Source: Paracidovorax valerianellae (GTDB taxonomy: Bacteria; Pseudomonadota; Gammaproteobacteria; Burkholderiales; Burkholderiaceae_C). Taken from it: a DNA stretch of 64,000 nt. The position numbers and the translations under genes were made by a program. Below are positions 17,939 to 27,843 of this stretch, piece by piece; the first letter of the stretch is position 1; the number at the start of each line of letters is the position of its first letter. The stretch is taken from contig NZ_FMZC01000001.1 in assembly GCF_900102625.1 (NCBI RefSeq), positions 496,001-560,000 of the forward strand. Reading direction: 5' to 3'. Below the pieces are notes generated by a model. It was not told the DNA's origin, did no database searches, and worked only from the letters and a program-made list of their open reading frames with translations.

Positions 17939-18889
17939 CTAGGAATTGTACCAACCGAGCACCTGGGCCTCGCGCACCGCGAAGCCGCGGCCGACCTTGA
18001 TGCGGATGCGGTGCCCGCGCGTGGTGCACGCTGCGATCTGGTCCAGAAGCTCTGCGAGCTGCGCCGCTGCCGGCGTGGTGGCGTGTGCCGTCCGTAGCCA
18101 GTGGCGCAACACGTTCGCCTGCCGGGCACGGCTCAGCGTCTGCAGCGCCGCCAGGCGAGGCGGCACGCCGACGGCCGCGAGATCGGCTTCGGCCAGCTCA
18201 TGAAGGAGTTCGTCGGCCTGCGCCGCATGCTCGGCGCTGCGGGCGAAGGTGTCGCGAAACTGGGGAAATGCGGCGTCGAGCGCCGGCAGCAGGCGGTGGC
18301 GGATGCGATTGCGCGTGTAGCGTTCGTCGCCGTTGGTGGGGTCTTCCACCCAGGACTCGCCGCGGTCGATCAGCCAGGCGCGCACCTCCGCGCCCGCCAC
18401 GCGCAGCAAGGGGCGATGCCAAGCCAAGCCGTCACGCTGCCAATGCATCGGCATGGACGCCAGGCCCGGCACCCCGGCACCCCGCGACAGTGCCAGCAGC
18501 AGGGTTTCGACCTGATCGTCCGCATGCTGGGCCAATGCTATTGTTTTTATAGCAATGTGCCGGCGTGTTGATTGCGCCAGGGTCGAAAAAGCCTCATACC
18601 GTGTGCGGCGTGCCGCATCTTCCGGGCTTTGTCCCGCCGCGTGGCGGGCATCCACCCGCGCCACGTGCAGCGGCACCGCCAGGCGCAGGCACAGCGCGGC
18701 GCAATGGCGCTCGAAGTCGTCGGCCGCAGCCTGCAAGCCGTGGTGCACATGAAAGGCATGCACCTGGCCAGGCCACCGGGCCGCGCAGGCCAGCAGCAGC
18801 GCGGTGGAATCGGCCCCGCCACTGAAAGCCACCGACAGCGGCAGGGCCGGCGCGAAAGCGTCCATGGCGGCATCGAAGGACTGCGTCAT
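17939..18889 (-). CDS. tilS: tRNA(Ile)-lysidine synthase with repeat-encoded insertion
   Basis: Converts C34 of tRNA-Ile(CAU) to lysidine, so that the tRNA reads AUA. The N-type ATP-pyrophosphatase P-loop SGGADS is at residues 23-28 and is followed by HVHHGLQ, HADDQVET and the RNRIRHRLLP block. At 316 residues it is shorter than the E. coli enzyme and lacks the full C-terminal domain, as in many beta-proteobacteria. Residues about 99-118 are encoded by repeat copy R5. They fall directly before HADDQ, where I would expect a short link, so the enzyme carries an extra segment near its active-site helix. Confidence 0.92.
   Translation of the reverse strand: MTQSFDAAMDAFAPALPLSVAFSGGADSTALLLACAARWPGQVHAFHVHHGLQAAADDFERHCAALCLRLAVPLHVARVDARHAAGQSPEDAARRTRYEAFSTLAQSTRRHIAIKTIALAQHADDQVETLLLALSRGAGVPGLASMPMHWQRDGLAWHRPLLRVAGAEVRAWLIDRGESWVEDPTNGDERYTRNRIRHRLLPALDAAFPQFRDTFARSAEHAAQADELLHELAEADLAAVGVPPRLAALQTLSRARQANVLRHWLRTAHATTPAAAQLAELLDQIAACTTRGHRIRIKVGRGFAVREAQVLGWYNS
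18537..18593 (+). repeat. Palindromic repeat copy R5, inside tilS
   Basis: The plus strand reads GCTATTGTTTTTATAGC, then AATGTGCCGGCGTGTTGATT and GCGCCAGGGTCGAAAAAGCC. The GTTGATTGCGC core is shared exactly with R4. On the tilS coding strand it is translated as TLAQSTRRHIAIKTIALA, in a different frame from R4. Confidence 0.75.
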
Positions 18890-18939
18890 GCAAAGGGCCT
18901 GTTCCTTTAAGAGCGTGTAGCGGCTCTCACCAATGAAAA

Positions 18940-18955
18940 CGGCCCCGAAGGGCCG
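18940..18955. terminator. Hairpin between accA and tilS
   Basis: CGGCCC-CGAA-GGGCCG is a compact stem with a stable tetraloop, 41 bases after the accA stop on the minus strand. The T-tract (AAAA on the plus strand before it) fits termination of accA transcription, at least in part. Confidence 0.5.
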
Positions 18956-18996
18956 CAGGGTTCACGCCGGCAGCGGGTCGCTGCCGAACCGGAGAT

Positions 18997-19974
<978 letters not shown>

Positions 19975-20062
19975 CGTAATTCTCCTTGGGCTCCTCGCCC
20001 TGTTCAGGCCAGCTCCACGGGCACGGACGCAGCATCGGTTGCCGCGTCCTCCCGCGAGGGCG

Positions 20063-20722
20063 TCAATAGTCCACCGGCAACGGGGCGAGCGACCGCCAAA
20101 TATACCAACTCGCCACGCTGCACCAGGGCTTCCAGGCCTCGGCCACTTCGCGGACATCGCTGCGGCTCACGGGATCGCCCGAGAAATAGTGCTGGCTGAT
20201 GCCCTGGATCAGTGTGGTGTCATCCAGCGGCAGCACGTTAGGGCGGGCCAGGTGGAAGATGAGGAACATGTCCGCCGTCCAGCGGCCGATGCCACGGATG
20301 GCGATCAGCTCGTCCGTGATGGCTTCGTCGTCCATCGCGTCCCAGTCCTTCACGTGCAGCTTGCCGCTGTCGAAATGCAGCGCCAGATCGACCAGATAGT
20401 CCACCTTGCGGGCGGACAGGCCCGCGCCGCGCATGTCGTCCACCTTGAGCTTGAGCACGCTGGCCGGCGTCATGGTGCGGGGCAGCGCTGCAAAGCGGTC
20501 CCACACCTTCTGCGCGGAGGCCACCGACACCTGCTGGCCGACGATGCTGCGCGCCAAGGTGGTGAAGGCGTCGCCGCGCTGGCGCAACGCCACATCGCCC
20601 AGTTCGGGGATGAGCCGCTTCATGACGCGGTCTTTCTTGACGAGGTGCTTGCACGCCTCGGCCCAGTACGCGGGCGCGATCAGCTCGGGCGCATCGCCCG
20701 CTATCTTTTTCGTAGCTGCCAC
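20063..20722 (-). CDS. alkA: DNA-3-methyladenine glycosylase (HhH-GPD family)
   Basis: Base-excision repair glycosylase removing alkylated purines. The 219-residue protein has the HhH hairpin [11 protein letters not shown] and the GPD-type catalytic segment NVLPLDD, plus [19 protein letters not shown]. The best start is GTG at 20720-20722, which lies inside repeat copy R6, so the first residues (MAATKKIAG) are repeat-derived. A later ATG (MKRLIPELG) would remove part of the domain. It lies between cysS and accA on the same strand. Confidence 0.88.
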   Translation of the reverse strand: MAATKKIAGDAPELIAPAYWAEACKHLVKKDRVMKRLIPELGDVALRQRGDAFTTLARSIVGQQVSVASAQKVWDRFAALPRTMTPASVLKLKVDDMRGAGLSARKVDYLVDLALHFDSGKLHVKDWDAMDDEAITDELIAIRGIGRWTADMFLIFHLARPNVLPLDDTTLIQGISQHYFSGDPVSRSDVREVAEAWKPWCSVASWYIWRSLAPLPVDY

Positions 20723-20753
20723 CGCTTATCCCATCTGCGCCAGAGGCCAATTC
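20700..20753 (+). repeat. Palindromic repeat copy R6, overlapping the alkA start
   Basis: The plus strand reads GCTATCTTTTTCGTAGC, then TGCCACCGCTTATCCCATCT and GCGCCAGAGGCCAATTCAA. Its first 11 bases match R4 exactly, and GCGCCAGAGGCC matches the conserved GCGCTGGAGGCC block. The alkA GTG start codon and the region where its ribosome-binding site should be both lie in it. Confidence 0.72.
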
Positions 20754-20766
20754 AACCCAAACCTGC

Positions 20767-22146
20767 TCACTGCGAAGCCTCCCAGGTGGTTCCCGTCGCG
20801 GAATCCTTGAGGACGATGCCTTGTTCCAGCAAGGCTTTGCGGATGCGGTCGGCCTCGGCGAAGTCCTTGGCGGCCTTGGCGGCGGCGCGCGCAGCGATCT
20901 GCGCCTGAATGGCGGCCTCGTCGAGCGTGGCGCCGGCTTTCAGAAAAGCCTGCGGATCGCCCTGCAACAGGCCCAGGCAACCCGCCAGCGCCTTGAGCAG
21001 CCCGGCGGTCTGCGAAGACTGCGTGCGGTTGACCTCGCCCGCCAGATCGAACAGCACGGCGACGGCTTCGGGCGTGCCAAAGTCCTCGTCCATTGCAGCT
21101 TTGAAGCGGGCGGCATAGGGGTCGTTCCAGTCGATTTCGGTCACCGGCTGCGGCGCGACCAGGCTCAGGGCCGTGTACAGGCGCTTGAGCGCGGCGCGGG
21201 CGTCGTCCAGATGCGCGTCGCTGTAATTGAGGGCACTGCGGTAATGGGCGCGCACGATGAAGAAGCGCACCGTTTCGGCGTCGTACTTGGCCAGCACGTC
21301 GCGGATGGTGAAGAAGTTGCCGAGCGACTTGCTCATCTTCTCGTTGTCCACGCGCACGAAACCGTTGTGCACCCAAAAGCGCGCCAGGGGCTGGCCGGTG
21401 GCGCCTTCGCTCTGGGCGATCTCGTTTTCGTGGTGCGGAAACTGCAGGTCGGCGCCGCCGCCGTGGATGTCAAAGCTCTCGCCAAGGGTCGCGCAGCTCA
21501 TGGCCGAGCACTCGATGTGCCAGCCGGGGCGGCCGGTGCCGAAGGGGCTTTCCCACTTGGCCTCGGGCGGTTCTTCGGGCTTGGCAGATTTCCACAGCAC
21601 GAAGTCGAGCGGGTCGTCCTTGCCGTCGGCCACCGCCACGCGCTCGCCGGCGCGCAGCTCATCGAGCGACTTGCCGGACAGCTTTCCATAGCCCGCGAAC
21701 TTGCGCACTGCGTAGTTCACATCGCCGCCGCTGGCGCGGTAAGCCAGGCCCTTGTCTTCGAGCGCGCCGATCAGCGCGAGCATCTGCGGCACGTATTCGG
21801 TGGCACGCGGTTCGATGGACGGCGATTCGATGCCCAGCGCGCCGATGTCCTGGTGCATGGCCACGATCATCTCGTCGGTCAGTTCGCGGATGGTGATGCC
21901 GCGCTCGACCGCACGCCGGATGATCTTGTCGTCGATGTCGGTGATGTTGCGCACATAAGTCACGCGCAGGCCGCTGCTCTTGAGCCAGCGCTGCACGACG
22001 TCGAAGGCCATCATCATCCGGGCGTGCCCGATGTGACACAGGTCGTAGATCGTCATGCCGCAGACATACATGCGCACATGTCCGGGTTCCAGCGGGGAAA
22101 AAGGCTCCAGCGCACGCGACAGCGTGTTGTAGATACGCAAACTCAT
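20767..22146 (-). CDS. cysS: Cysteine--tRNA ligase
   Basis: Class I aminoacyl-tRNA synthetase charging tRNA-Cys. The 459-residue length is normal. It has the zinc-site Cys in YVCGMTIYD, the HIGH box in [16 protein letters not shown] with the second zinc ligand, and the KMSKS loop in [12 protein letters not shown]. The ATG at 22146 starts the canonical [11 protein letters not shown]. It is first in the minus-strand run cysS-alkA-accA-tilS-lysC. Confidence 0.96.
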   Translation of the reverse strand: MSLRIYNTLSRALEPFSPLEPGHVRMYVCGMTIYDLCHIGHARMMMAFDVVQRWLKSSGLRVTYVRNITDIDDKIIRRAVERGITIRELTDEMIVAMHQDIGALGIESPSIEPRATEYVPQMLALIGALEDKGLAYRASGGDVNYAVRKFAGYGKLSGKSLDELRAGERVAVADGKDDPLDFVLWKSAKPEEPPEAKWESPFGTGRPGWHIECSAMSCATLGESFDIHGGGADLQFPHHENEIAQSEGATGQPLARFWVHNGFVRVDNEKMSKSLGNFFTIRDVLAKYDAETVRFFIVRAHYRSALNYSDAHLDDARAALKRLYTALSLVAPQPVTEIDWNDPYAARFKAAMDEDFGTPEAVAVLFDLAGEVNRTQSSQTAGLLKALAGCLGLLQGDPQAFLKAGATLDEAAIQAQIAARAAAKAAKDFAEADRIRKALLEQGIVLKDSATGTTWEASQ

Positions 22147-22359
22147 GGAAGGTCAGTCAAGGGGATGGGTGGTGCAGCCGGCGCCCGGGCAGGGGCTGCG
22201 CAAAGAGGCGGGAGCCTCTCGGAAGGGCTGTGCGCGGCGGTGCGCACCAGCAAAATCAGGAGCGGCAACAGCGTACCGGCATGACAAACCCCTCAGCTAC
22301 AATCCGCCGCAGTATAAGCCCCCGTTACGGCTTGACACCTCCAACCACTCCGTCCGCCC

Positions 22360-23451
22360 ATGAAGCACCCACAACGCACCGTTGCCCATCTCCTGCGCCT
22401 GATTGCCCTGTCGGCCTTGCTGGGTGCCCCGCTGGCCCATGCGGACGACTACGCCGACATCACCCAATTGCTGAAGGCCGGCAAGCCCGCCGACGCGCTG
22501 GCCAAGGCCGACCAGCGCCTCACCGCCAACCCGCGCGACCCGCAATTGCGCTTCCTGCGCGGCGTGGCCCAGGCGGATTCGGGCAAGCAGACTGAAGCGG
22601 TCGCGACCTTCACCAAGCTCACCGAAGACTATCCCGAGCTGCCCGAGCCCTACAACAACCTGGCCGTGCTGTACGCCAACCAGAACCAGCTGGACAAGGC
22701 GCGCACCGCGCTCGAGATGGCGATCCGCACCAACCCCAGCTATGCCACCGCGCATGAAAACCTGGGCGACATCTACGCCAAGCTGGCCAGCCAGGCCTAT
22801 AACAAGGCGCTGCAACTGGATGCCACGCATGCCAATTCGGTCAAGCCCAAGCTGGCCCTGATCCGCGACCTGTTCTCCACCGACCCCAAGGCCTCGACCG
22901 CGAAGGCCCCAGCCGCCGCCGCCACGCCCGTGGCCGCCGCAGCACCCCGCCCCGCGCCCGCCCCGGCTCCGGTCACCGCCGCTCCGTCTCCCGCACCTTC
23001 GCCAGCGCCGACCCCGGCCGCGCCTCCCGTGGCGGCCGCACCAGCACCTGCTCCAACGCCCGCGCCTGCGCCGGCTGCCGCGACGACCGGCTCCAGCACC
23101 TCCAGCGCTACCGCCGAAAAAGACGTGTCCGCAGCAGTGCACGCCTGGGCCAAGGCCTGGGAAAGCCAGGACATGAACGCCTACCTGGCCGCCTACGACA
23201 AGAATTACGCCCCCAACGGCAAGCAAAGCCACGCCGCGTGGGAAAAAGAGCGCCGCGACCGCATCGTCGGCCGCGCCAAGATCAACGTCAGCGTGAGCGA
23301 TCTGCGCGTATCGGTGAACGGCAGCAAGGCCCAGGCACGCTTTCGCCAGGGCTACAGCTCCGGCAGCTACAGCGTGAACAGCCGCAAGACCCTGGACCTG
23401 GTCAACACCGGCGGCCAGTGGGCCATCGTTCGCGAAGCCACCGGCGGTTGA
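22360..23451 (+). CDS. Secreted TPR protein with Ala/Pro linker and NTF2-like C-terminal domain
   Basis: A 363-residue periplasmic protein. It has a signal peptide ending PLAHA (about residue 28), TPR-type helices at about 35-165 (NNLAVLYANQNQLDKARTALE, HENLGDIYAKLA), and a roughly 65-residue Ala/Pro/Thr linker (about 183-247). The C-terminal domain (about 250-363) has AVHAWAKAWESQDMNAYLAAY, the start of an NTF2-like/Cds6-type fold. The following gene ends in a related domain, and both have N-terminal helical repeats, so the two probably arose by duplication or share a partner. An envelope or peptidoglycan-related role is inferred from that neighbour. Confidence 0.75.
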   Translation: MKHPQRTVAHLLRLIALSALLGAPLAHADDYADITQLLKAGKPADALAKADQRLTANPRDPQLRFLRGVAQADSGKQTEAVATFTKLTEDYPELPEPYNNLAVLYANQNQLDKARTALEMAIRTNPSYATAHENLGDIYAKLASQAYNKALQLDATHANSVKPKLALIRDLFSTDPKASTAKAPAAAATPVAAAAPRPAPAPAPVTAAPSPAPSPAPTPAAPPVAAAPAPAPTPAPAPAAATTGSSTSSATAEKDVSAAVHAWAKAWESQDMNAYLAAYDKNYAPNGKQSHAAWEKERRDRIVGRAKINVSVSDLRVSVNGSKAQARFRQGYSSGSYSVNSRKTLDLVNTGGQWAIVREATGG

Positions 23452-23554
23452 TGGCGGCCTGTTCGGTGATGCGGCCTATCGCTTTCGCGACCGGGATGTC
23501 CCCTTGCCCTCTGCAGGCGCGCCGCGCCGCAATCGCACTCGCTTGACGCCCCGG

Positions 23555-24841
23555 ATGCCTGCGGGACGTTCCCCCTGGAGCCGCGGCATTGCGGCGGGCA
23601 TGGCGCTGTCGCTGCTGGCGGCGGCTGCGCTGCCGGCCCATGCGCAGGGCGACAAGCTGCGTGCCGTCGGCAAGAACGCGCGCACGGCGCCGGTGCGGCC
23701 CACCCCGCTCGTCGATGGCCAGGCCGAAAAGCGCCTTATGGAGGTGTACCGCCTGACCGGCGAAGGCAAAGGCCGCGAAGCGCTGACCAAGGCCGAGAGC
23801 CTGGTGCGCGACCATCCCAACTTTCAGCTCGCCCAACTGGCGCTGGGCGATCTGCTCTCCGCCCGCACGCGGCCGCTGCGCCAGATGGGCGACGTGCCCG
23901 CCGGCCAGGGCGATTCAACGCCGCCGCAAGAGGCCGCCGACATCCTGGCCGAGCTGCGAGCCGAGTCGCGCCAGCGCACCGATGCGCTGCGCGTGCGCCC
24001 CCAGGTGCGCAGCATTCCGGCCCAGTTCATCGAGTTGTCACTGCGCTCACGCCATGCCATCGCGGTGGACGCATCGCGCTCGCGGCTGTATCTGTTCGAG
24101 AACACGCCGAACGGGCTGGAACTGGTGGCTGACTACTACGCCTCGGTGGGCAAGCTCGGCATCGAAAAGCTGATCGAAGGCGACCAGCGCACCCCCCTGG
24201 GCGTTTACTTCATCACGAGCCGCCTCGATCCCGCGACGCTCAAGGACTTCTACGGCGCGGGCGCCCTGCCCATCAACTATCCGAATCCGCTGGACCAGAG
24301 CCGCGGCAAGACGGGCAGCGGCATCTGGCTGCACGGCACGCCGCCGGACCAGTTCTCGCGCGCGCCGCTGGCCACCGACGGCTGCCTGGCCCTCGCCAAC
24401 CCCGACCTGGAGCGCATCTTGCGCACGGTGGAGCCGCGCTCCACGCCCGTGGTCATCGCCCGGCAACTGCAGTGGGTGCAGCCACACGCCGTGCAGGCCG
24501 ACCGCAAGGCGTTCGACGCGGTGCTCGATGCCTGGCGCACGGCCAAGTCGCAAGGCGATCTGCAGCGGCTGATGGGGTTTTACGCGCCGACGTTCCAGAG
24601 CTACGGCAAGATGCCGCTCCAGGAGTTTTCCAAGCAACTGAGTGCCGAAACGCGCGCGCTGCGCGGCCGGCCGATCCAGCTCAAGGACAAGACCCTGCTG
24701 CGTTGGACGGATGCCTCCGACACCATGGTGGTAACGTTCGGCGAAGTCATCGAAGGTGCACGCACCGGCCCCGTCAAGCGCCAATACTGGACGCGCAAGG
24801 GCAATCAATGGCAGATATTTTTCGAAGGAGTGATTGGATGA
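23555..24841 (+). CDS. YkuD-family L,D-transpeptidase/amidase with NTF2-like C-terminal domain
   Basis: A 428-residue exported protein with a signal peptide ending PAHAQ (about residue 31), TPR-like helices (about 60-110), a YkuD catalytic domain with His260 in IWLHGTPP and Cys277 in TDGCLALAN, then an NTF2-like tail starting [21 protein letters not shown]. The TDGC form of the motif is close to the YafK/DpaA type, which cuts links between peptidoglycan and outer-membrane lipoprotein; both cross-linking and hydrolysis are possible. I chose the ATG at 23555; a TTG at 23504 is also in frame. Its stop overlaps the next start (ATGA). Confidence 0.82.
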   Translation: MPAGRSPWSRGIAAGMALSLLAAAALPAHAQGDKLRAVGKNARTAPVRPTPLVDGQAEKRLMEVYRLTGEGKGREALTKAESLVRDHPNFQLAQLALGDLLSARTRPLRQMGDVPAGQGDSTPPQEAADILAELRAESRQRTDALRVRPQVRSIPAQFIELSLRSRHAIAVDASRSRLYLFENTPNGLELVADYYASVGKLGIEKLIEGDQRTPLGVYFITSRLDPATLKDFYGAGALPINYPNPLDQSRGKTGSGIWLHGTPPDQFSRAPLATDGCLALANPDLERILRTVEPRSTPVVIARQLQWVQPHAVQADRKAFDAVLDAWRTAKSQGDLQRLMGFYAPTFQSYGKMPLQEFSKQLSAETRALRGRPIQLKDKTLLRWTDASDTMVVTFGEVIEGARTGPVKRQYWTRKGNQWQIFFEGVIG

Positions 24842-25422
24842 TTTCCAGAAGAAATTCGACCCTGGCGCTTGCCAGCATTGCGCTGGCAGCTATCGTTTCA
24901 GTAGCACCCGCTCAGGCGCAGGATGCGGCCGCCCCCAAGGTGAAACTGGCCACGTCGATGGGCGACATCGTGGTCCAGCTCGACCCCGCCAAGGCCCCCA
25001 AGACGGTGGACAACTTCCTGTCCTATGTGAAGGACAAGCACTACGACGGCACGGTCTTTCACCGCGTGATCAACGGCTTCATGATCCAGGGCGGCGGTTT
25101 CACGCCCGACATGCAGCAAAAGCCCACCAAGCCACCGATCGCCCTGGAGGCCAACAACGGCCTCAAGAACGACAACTACACCATTGCCATGGCCCGCACC
25201 GGCAACCCGGACTCGGCCACTTCGCAGTTCTTCATCAACGTGAAGGACAACGCCATGCTCAACGCCACCTCCGAAGGCAACGGCTACGCCGTGTTCGGCA
25301 AGGTGATCTCGGGCAACGACGTGGTCGACAAGATCAAGGCCGTGTCCACGGGCAACAAGGGCATGCACCAGAACGTGCCCACCACGCCCGTGCTCATCAA
25401 CTCCGCCACCGTGGTCAAGTAA
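24838..25422 (+). CDS. ppiA: Periplasmic peptidyl-prolyl cis-trans isomerase (cyclophilin)
   Basis: Cyclophilin of 194 residues with a signal peptide (cleavage near AQAQDAA, about residue 27). The isomerase domain has [32 protein letters not shown] and [11 protein letters not shown], the standard active-site blocks. It folds exported proteins by proline isomerisation. Its ATG lies in the stop of the YkuD gene. The hydrophobic core of the signal peptide falls in a stretch resembling the repeat family (copy R7). A cytoplasmic paralogue follows directly. Confidence 0.92.
   Translation: MISRRNSTLALASIALAAIVSVAPAQAQDAAAPKVKLATSMGDIVVQLDPAKAPKTVDNFLSYVKDKHYDGTVFHRVINGFMIQGGGFTPDMQQKPTKPPIALEANNGLKNDNYTIAMARTGNPDSATSQFFINVKDNAMLNATSEGNGYAVFGKVISGNDVVDKIKAVSTGNKGMHQNVPTTPVLINSATVVK
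24862..24905 (-). repeat. Possible palindromic repeat copy R7, in the ppiA signal peptide
   Basis: On the plus strand CTGGCGC...GCTGGCAGCTA...TAGC aligns without gaps, over 44 bases, to the reverse complement of R6. The shared blocks are CTGGCGC, GC-TGGCAGCTA and TAGC; the centre differs. Only about half the positions match, so this is weaker than the other copies. Confidence 0.35.
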
Positions 25423-25469
25423 GCCCAGCCACGGCGCCTCTCCCGACAGACCCCAAGGAATCCATTCCC

Positions 25470-25976
25470 ATGAGCAACCCCCAAGTCGAACTGCACATCG
25501 CCGGCCACGGCGTCATCACCCTCGAACTCGACGCTGAAAAGGCGCCCAAGTCAACCGAGAACTTCCTCGCCTACGTGAAGAAGGGCCACTACGACAACAC
25601 GATCTTCCATCGCGTGATCCCCGGCTTCATGGTCCAGGGCGGCGGCTTCGAGCCCGGCATGACCCAAAAGGGCACCGAAGCCCCGATCGAGAACGAAGCC
25701 AACAATGGCCTGAAGAACGCAAACTACACCGTGGCGATGGCCCGCACGAGCGACCCGCACTCGGCCACGGCCCAGTTCTTCATCAATGTGGCGGACAACG
25801 GCTTTCTGAACCACACCGCGCCTTCCGCTCAGGGCTGGGGCTACGCCGTGTTCGGCAAGGTGGTCAAGGGCACCGAAGTGGTCGATGCCATCAAGGCCGT
25901 GAAGACCGGCCGCAAGGGCTTCCATGACGACGTGCCGAAGGAAGACGTCATCATCGAGAAGGCCGTCGCGCTTTAA
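25470..25976 (+). CDS. ppiB: Cytoplasmic peptidyl-prolyl cis-trans isomerase (cyclophilin)
   Basis: A 168-residue cyclophilin without a signal peptide. It has [33 protein letters not shown] and [13 protein letters not shown]. It follows ppiA by 47 bases with AAGGAA before the start. The two proteins are clearly paralogous and split the function between periplasm and cytoplasm. Confidence 0.94.
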   Translation: MSNPQVELHIAGHGVITLELDAEKAPKSTENFLAYVKKGHYDNTIFHRVIPGFMVQGGGFEPGMTQKGTEAPIENEANNGLKNANYTVAMARTSDPHSATAQFFINVADNGFLNHTAPSAQGWGYAVFGKVVKGTEVVDAIKAVKTGRKGFHDDVPKEDVIIEKAVAL

Positions 25977-26012
25977 TCGCGGCGACCGCGGCGCACCCAC
26001 CACCGCTCGCCC

Positions 26013-26801
26013 GTGACCACGACCGTGCCCCGGTTCGAGGAGCTTGCCGCTCCTTCGGACTGGCGCACGGTCGAATTCATTTCAGACCTGCATCTGCAGG
26101 CCAGCGAGCCCGCCACTTTCGAGGCATGGCGCCGCTACCTGCAGAGCACCGAGGCCAGCGCGGTCTTCATCCTCGGCGATCTGTTCGAAGTGTGGGTGGG
26201 CGATGACTGCACGGGCGATGCCGACGGCGCGTTCGAGGCCGAGTGCTGCGCCGTGCTGCGCGAAGCGGCGCGCCGCCGCCCGGTCTTCTTCATGCACGGC
26301 AACCGCGACTTCCTCATCGGGAGCCGCTTTCTGGCCGAGTGCGGAATGACGGGCCTGCACGATCCCACGGTGCTGGAATTTGCCGGCGAGCGCACGGTGC
26401 TGAGCCACGGTGACCTGCTGTGCCTGGACGACGTGGACTACCAGCGCTTTCGTCTGCAGGCGCGCAGCGCCGAATGGCAGCAGCGATTCCTGTCCCAGCC
26501 GCTGGCCGTGCGGCGCGAACAGGCGCGCGGCATTCGCGAGCAGAGCGAGGCGCGCAAGCAGGCGGGCGATGCCACCTATGCCGACCTGGACGGCCCCGCG
26601 ACGCAAGCGTGGCTTCGGGCCGCCGGCGCCCACACGCTGGTGCACGGCCACACCCACCGCCCGGCCGTGCATGCGCTCGGCACTGGCCTGCAGCGCGTGG
26701 TGCTGAGCGACTGGGACGCTGCCGCCCACCCACCGCGCGCCGAGGTGCTGCGCCTGTCGCCCGGGCGGGGCTTGGAACGGCTCAGCGCCGTCCCCATGTA
26801 G
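26013..26801 (+). CDS. lpxH: UDP-2,3-diacylglucosamine diphosphatase
   Basis: Cleaves UDP-2,3-diacylglucosamine to lipid X in lipid A synthesis, peripheral on the inner membrane. It is a calcineurin-type metallophosphoesterase with metal-binding motifs DLHL, GDLFEVWVGDD, GNRDF and HGHTHRP. At 262 residues it is slightly longer than the E. coli enzyme because of an N-terminal extension (MTTTVPRFEELAAPSDW). The start is GTG at 26013, 36 bases after ppiB. The order ppiA-ppiB-lpxH is common in beta-proteobacteria. Confidence 0.94.
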   Translation: MTTTVPRFEELAAPSDWRTVEFISDLHLQASEPATFEAWRRYLQSTEASAVFILGDLFEVWVGDDCTGDADGAFEAECCAVLREAARRRPVFFMHGNRDFLIGSRFLAECGMTGLHDPTVLEFAGERTVLSHGDLLCLDDVDYQRFRLQARSAEWQQRFLSQPLAVRREQARGIREQSEARKQAGDATYADLDGPATQAWLRAAGAHTLVHGHTHRPAVHALGTGLQRVVLSDWDAAAHPPRAEVLRLSPGRGLERLSAVPM

Positions 26802-26854
26802 ACGGCATCTCATTTTTTGGCCGGGAGTGCGCAAGCAGGCCTTCCGCTCGTTTC

Positions 26855-27706
26855 ATGCCTGCTCTCTGGAACAAACTCTGGCACCGCGTGCGCGCGGCCG
26901 TCGCCCCCGTGCCGGAGATCTCCGCCACGCTCTGGCTGCAGACGCTGCAGCGCTATCCTTTTCTGTCCGCCCTGCCCCTGCACGACCAGGCCAAGCTCCG
27001 GGCCCTGAGCGCCCTCTTCCTGCAGCGCAAGGAATTCACCGGCGCCCACGGCCTGGTGGTGACCGATGCCATGGCGGTCGCCATCGCGGCGCAGGCCTGC
27101 CTGCCGCTGCTGCACTGGGGCCCGCCGGCGCAGGCCCTCGACTGGTACGGCGATTTCGTGGGCATCGTGGTGCACCCCGGCGAGGCCGTCGCACGCCGTC
27201 AGTCCACCGACGCGGCGGGCGTGGTGCACGACTACACCGAGGTGCTGCTGGGCGAGGCGATGCACCAGGGCCCGGTCATGCTGAGCTGGCCGGCCGTGGA
27301 CAGCGCCGGTCGCGGCACCGACCGGGGCATGAGCGTGGTCATCCACGAGTTCGTGCACAAGCTGGACATGCACAACGGCGCCGCCGACGGCTTTCCGCCG
27401 CTGCCCTCGGGGTTTCTGGGAGCGCCCAGCGCCCAGGCCGCACGCCAGGCCTGGCGCGCCGCATGGCAGCCGGCCTACGACGCGTTTCGCGAGCGGGTGA
27501 TCATCGCCGAACGTTTTGGCGGCGAATGGCCGTGGCTGGACGCCTATGGAGCAACCGCCCCAGCGGAATTCTTCGCGGTGGCGTGCGAGGCGTACTTCGT
27601 GGACCTGGAAACGTTCGCGAGCGAGTTTCCCTCACTGATGCCGGCGCTGGATGCGTTCTTTCACCGCGAATGGTTGGAGCCGAATCGGCTTCCTGCCGAC
27701 GTTTAA
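26855..27706 (+). CDS. mtfA: M90 zinc-dependent peptidase, MtfA family
   Basis: A 283-residue protein with zinc-protease motif HEFVHK (His164, Glu165, His168) and downstream Glu in APAEFFAVACEAYF, as in E. coli MtfA. In E. coli, MtfA binds the repressor Mlc and so affects glucose phosphotransferase expression, and has peptidase activity; the target here is unknown. The start at 26855 (MPALWNKLW) agrees with the family; the open frame upstream overlaps lpxH and is a shadow. Repeat fragment R9 follows the stop. Confidence 0.88.
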   Translation: MPALWNKLWHRVRAAVAPVPEISATLWLQTLQRYPFLSALPLHDQAKLRALSALFLQRKEFTGAHGLVVTDAMAVAIAAQACLPLLHWGPPAQALDWYGDFVGIVVHPGEAVARRQSTDAAGVVHDYTEVLLGEAMHQGPVMLSWPAVDSAGRGTDRGMSVVIHEFVHKLDMHNGAADGFPPLPSGFLGAPSAQAARQAWRAAWQPAYDAFRERVIIAERFGGEWPWLDAYGATAPAEFFAVACEAYFVDLETFASEFPSLMPALDAFFHREWLEPNRLPADV

Positions 27707-27715
27707 TATGCCTTC

Positions 27716-27762
27716 GTTGCTATATTTTTAATAGCAAATCATTCTCAACAAAAGGCGGCTTG
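27716..27762 (+). repeat. Degraded palindromic repeat copy R9
   Basis: GTTGCTATATTTTTAATAGC keeps the AT palindrome of the family, followed by AAATCATTCTCAACAAAAGGCGGC, in which the second half is barely recognisable. It lies between mtfA and the convergent DUF3014 gene. Confidence 0.45.
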
Positions 27763-27843
27763 AGTCGTCGGCTCCCGTTGCCCGCTGCCCACTGCCCGAC
27801 AAAGGTCGCGCTATGGGAGCCGATCCGGTAGGGTCAACGCCGC

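Noticed and set aside
22906-23100. Ala/Pro-coding low-complexity stretch as a DNA repeat
   Set aside because: It is a coding linker of alternating Ala, Pro and Thr codons without a regular DNA period, so it is better described as a protein linker.
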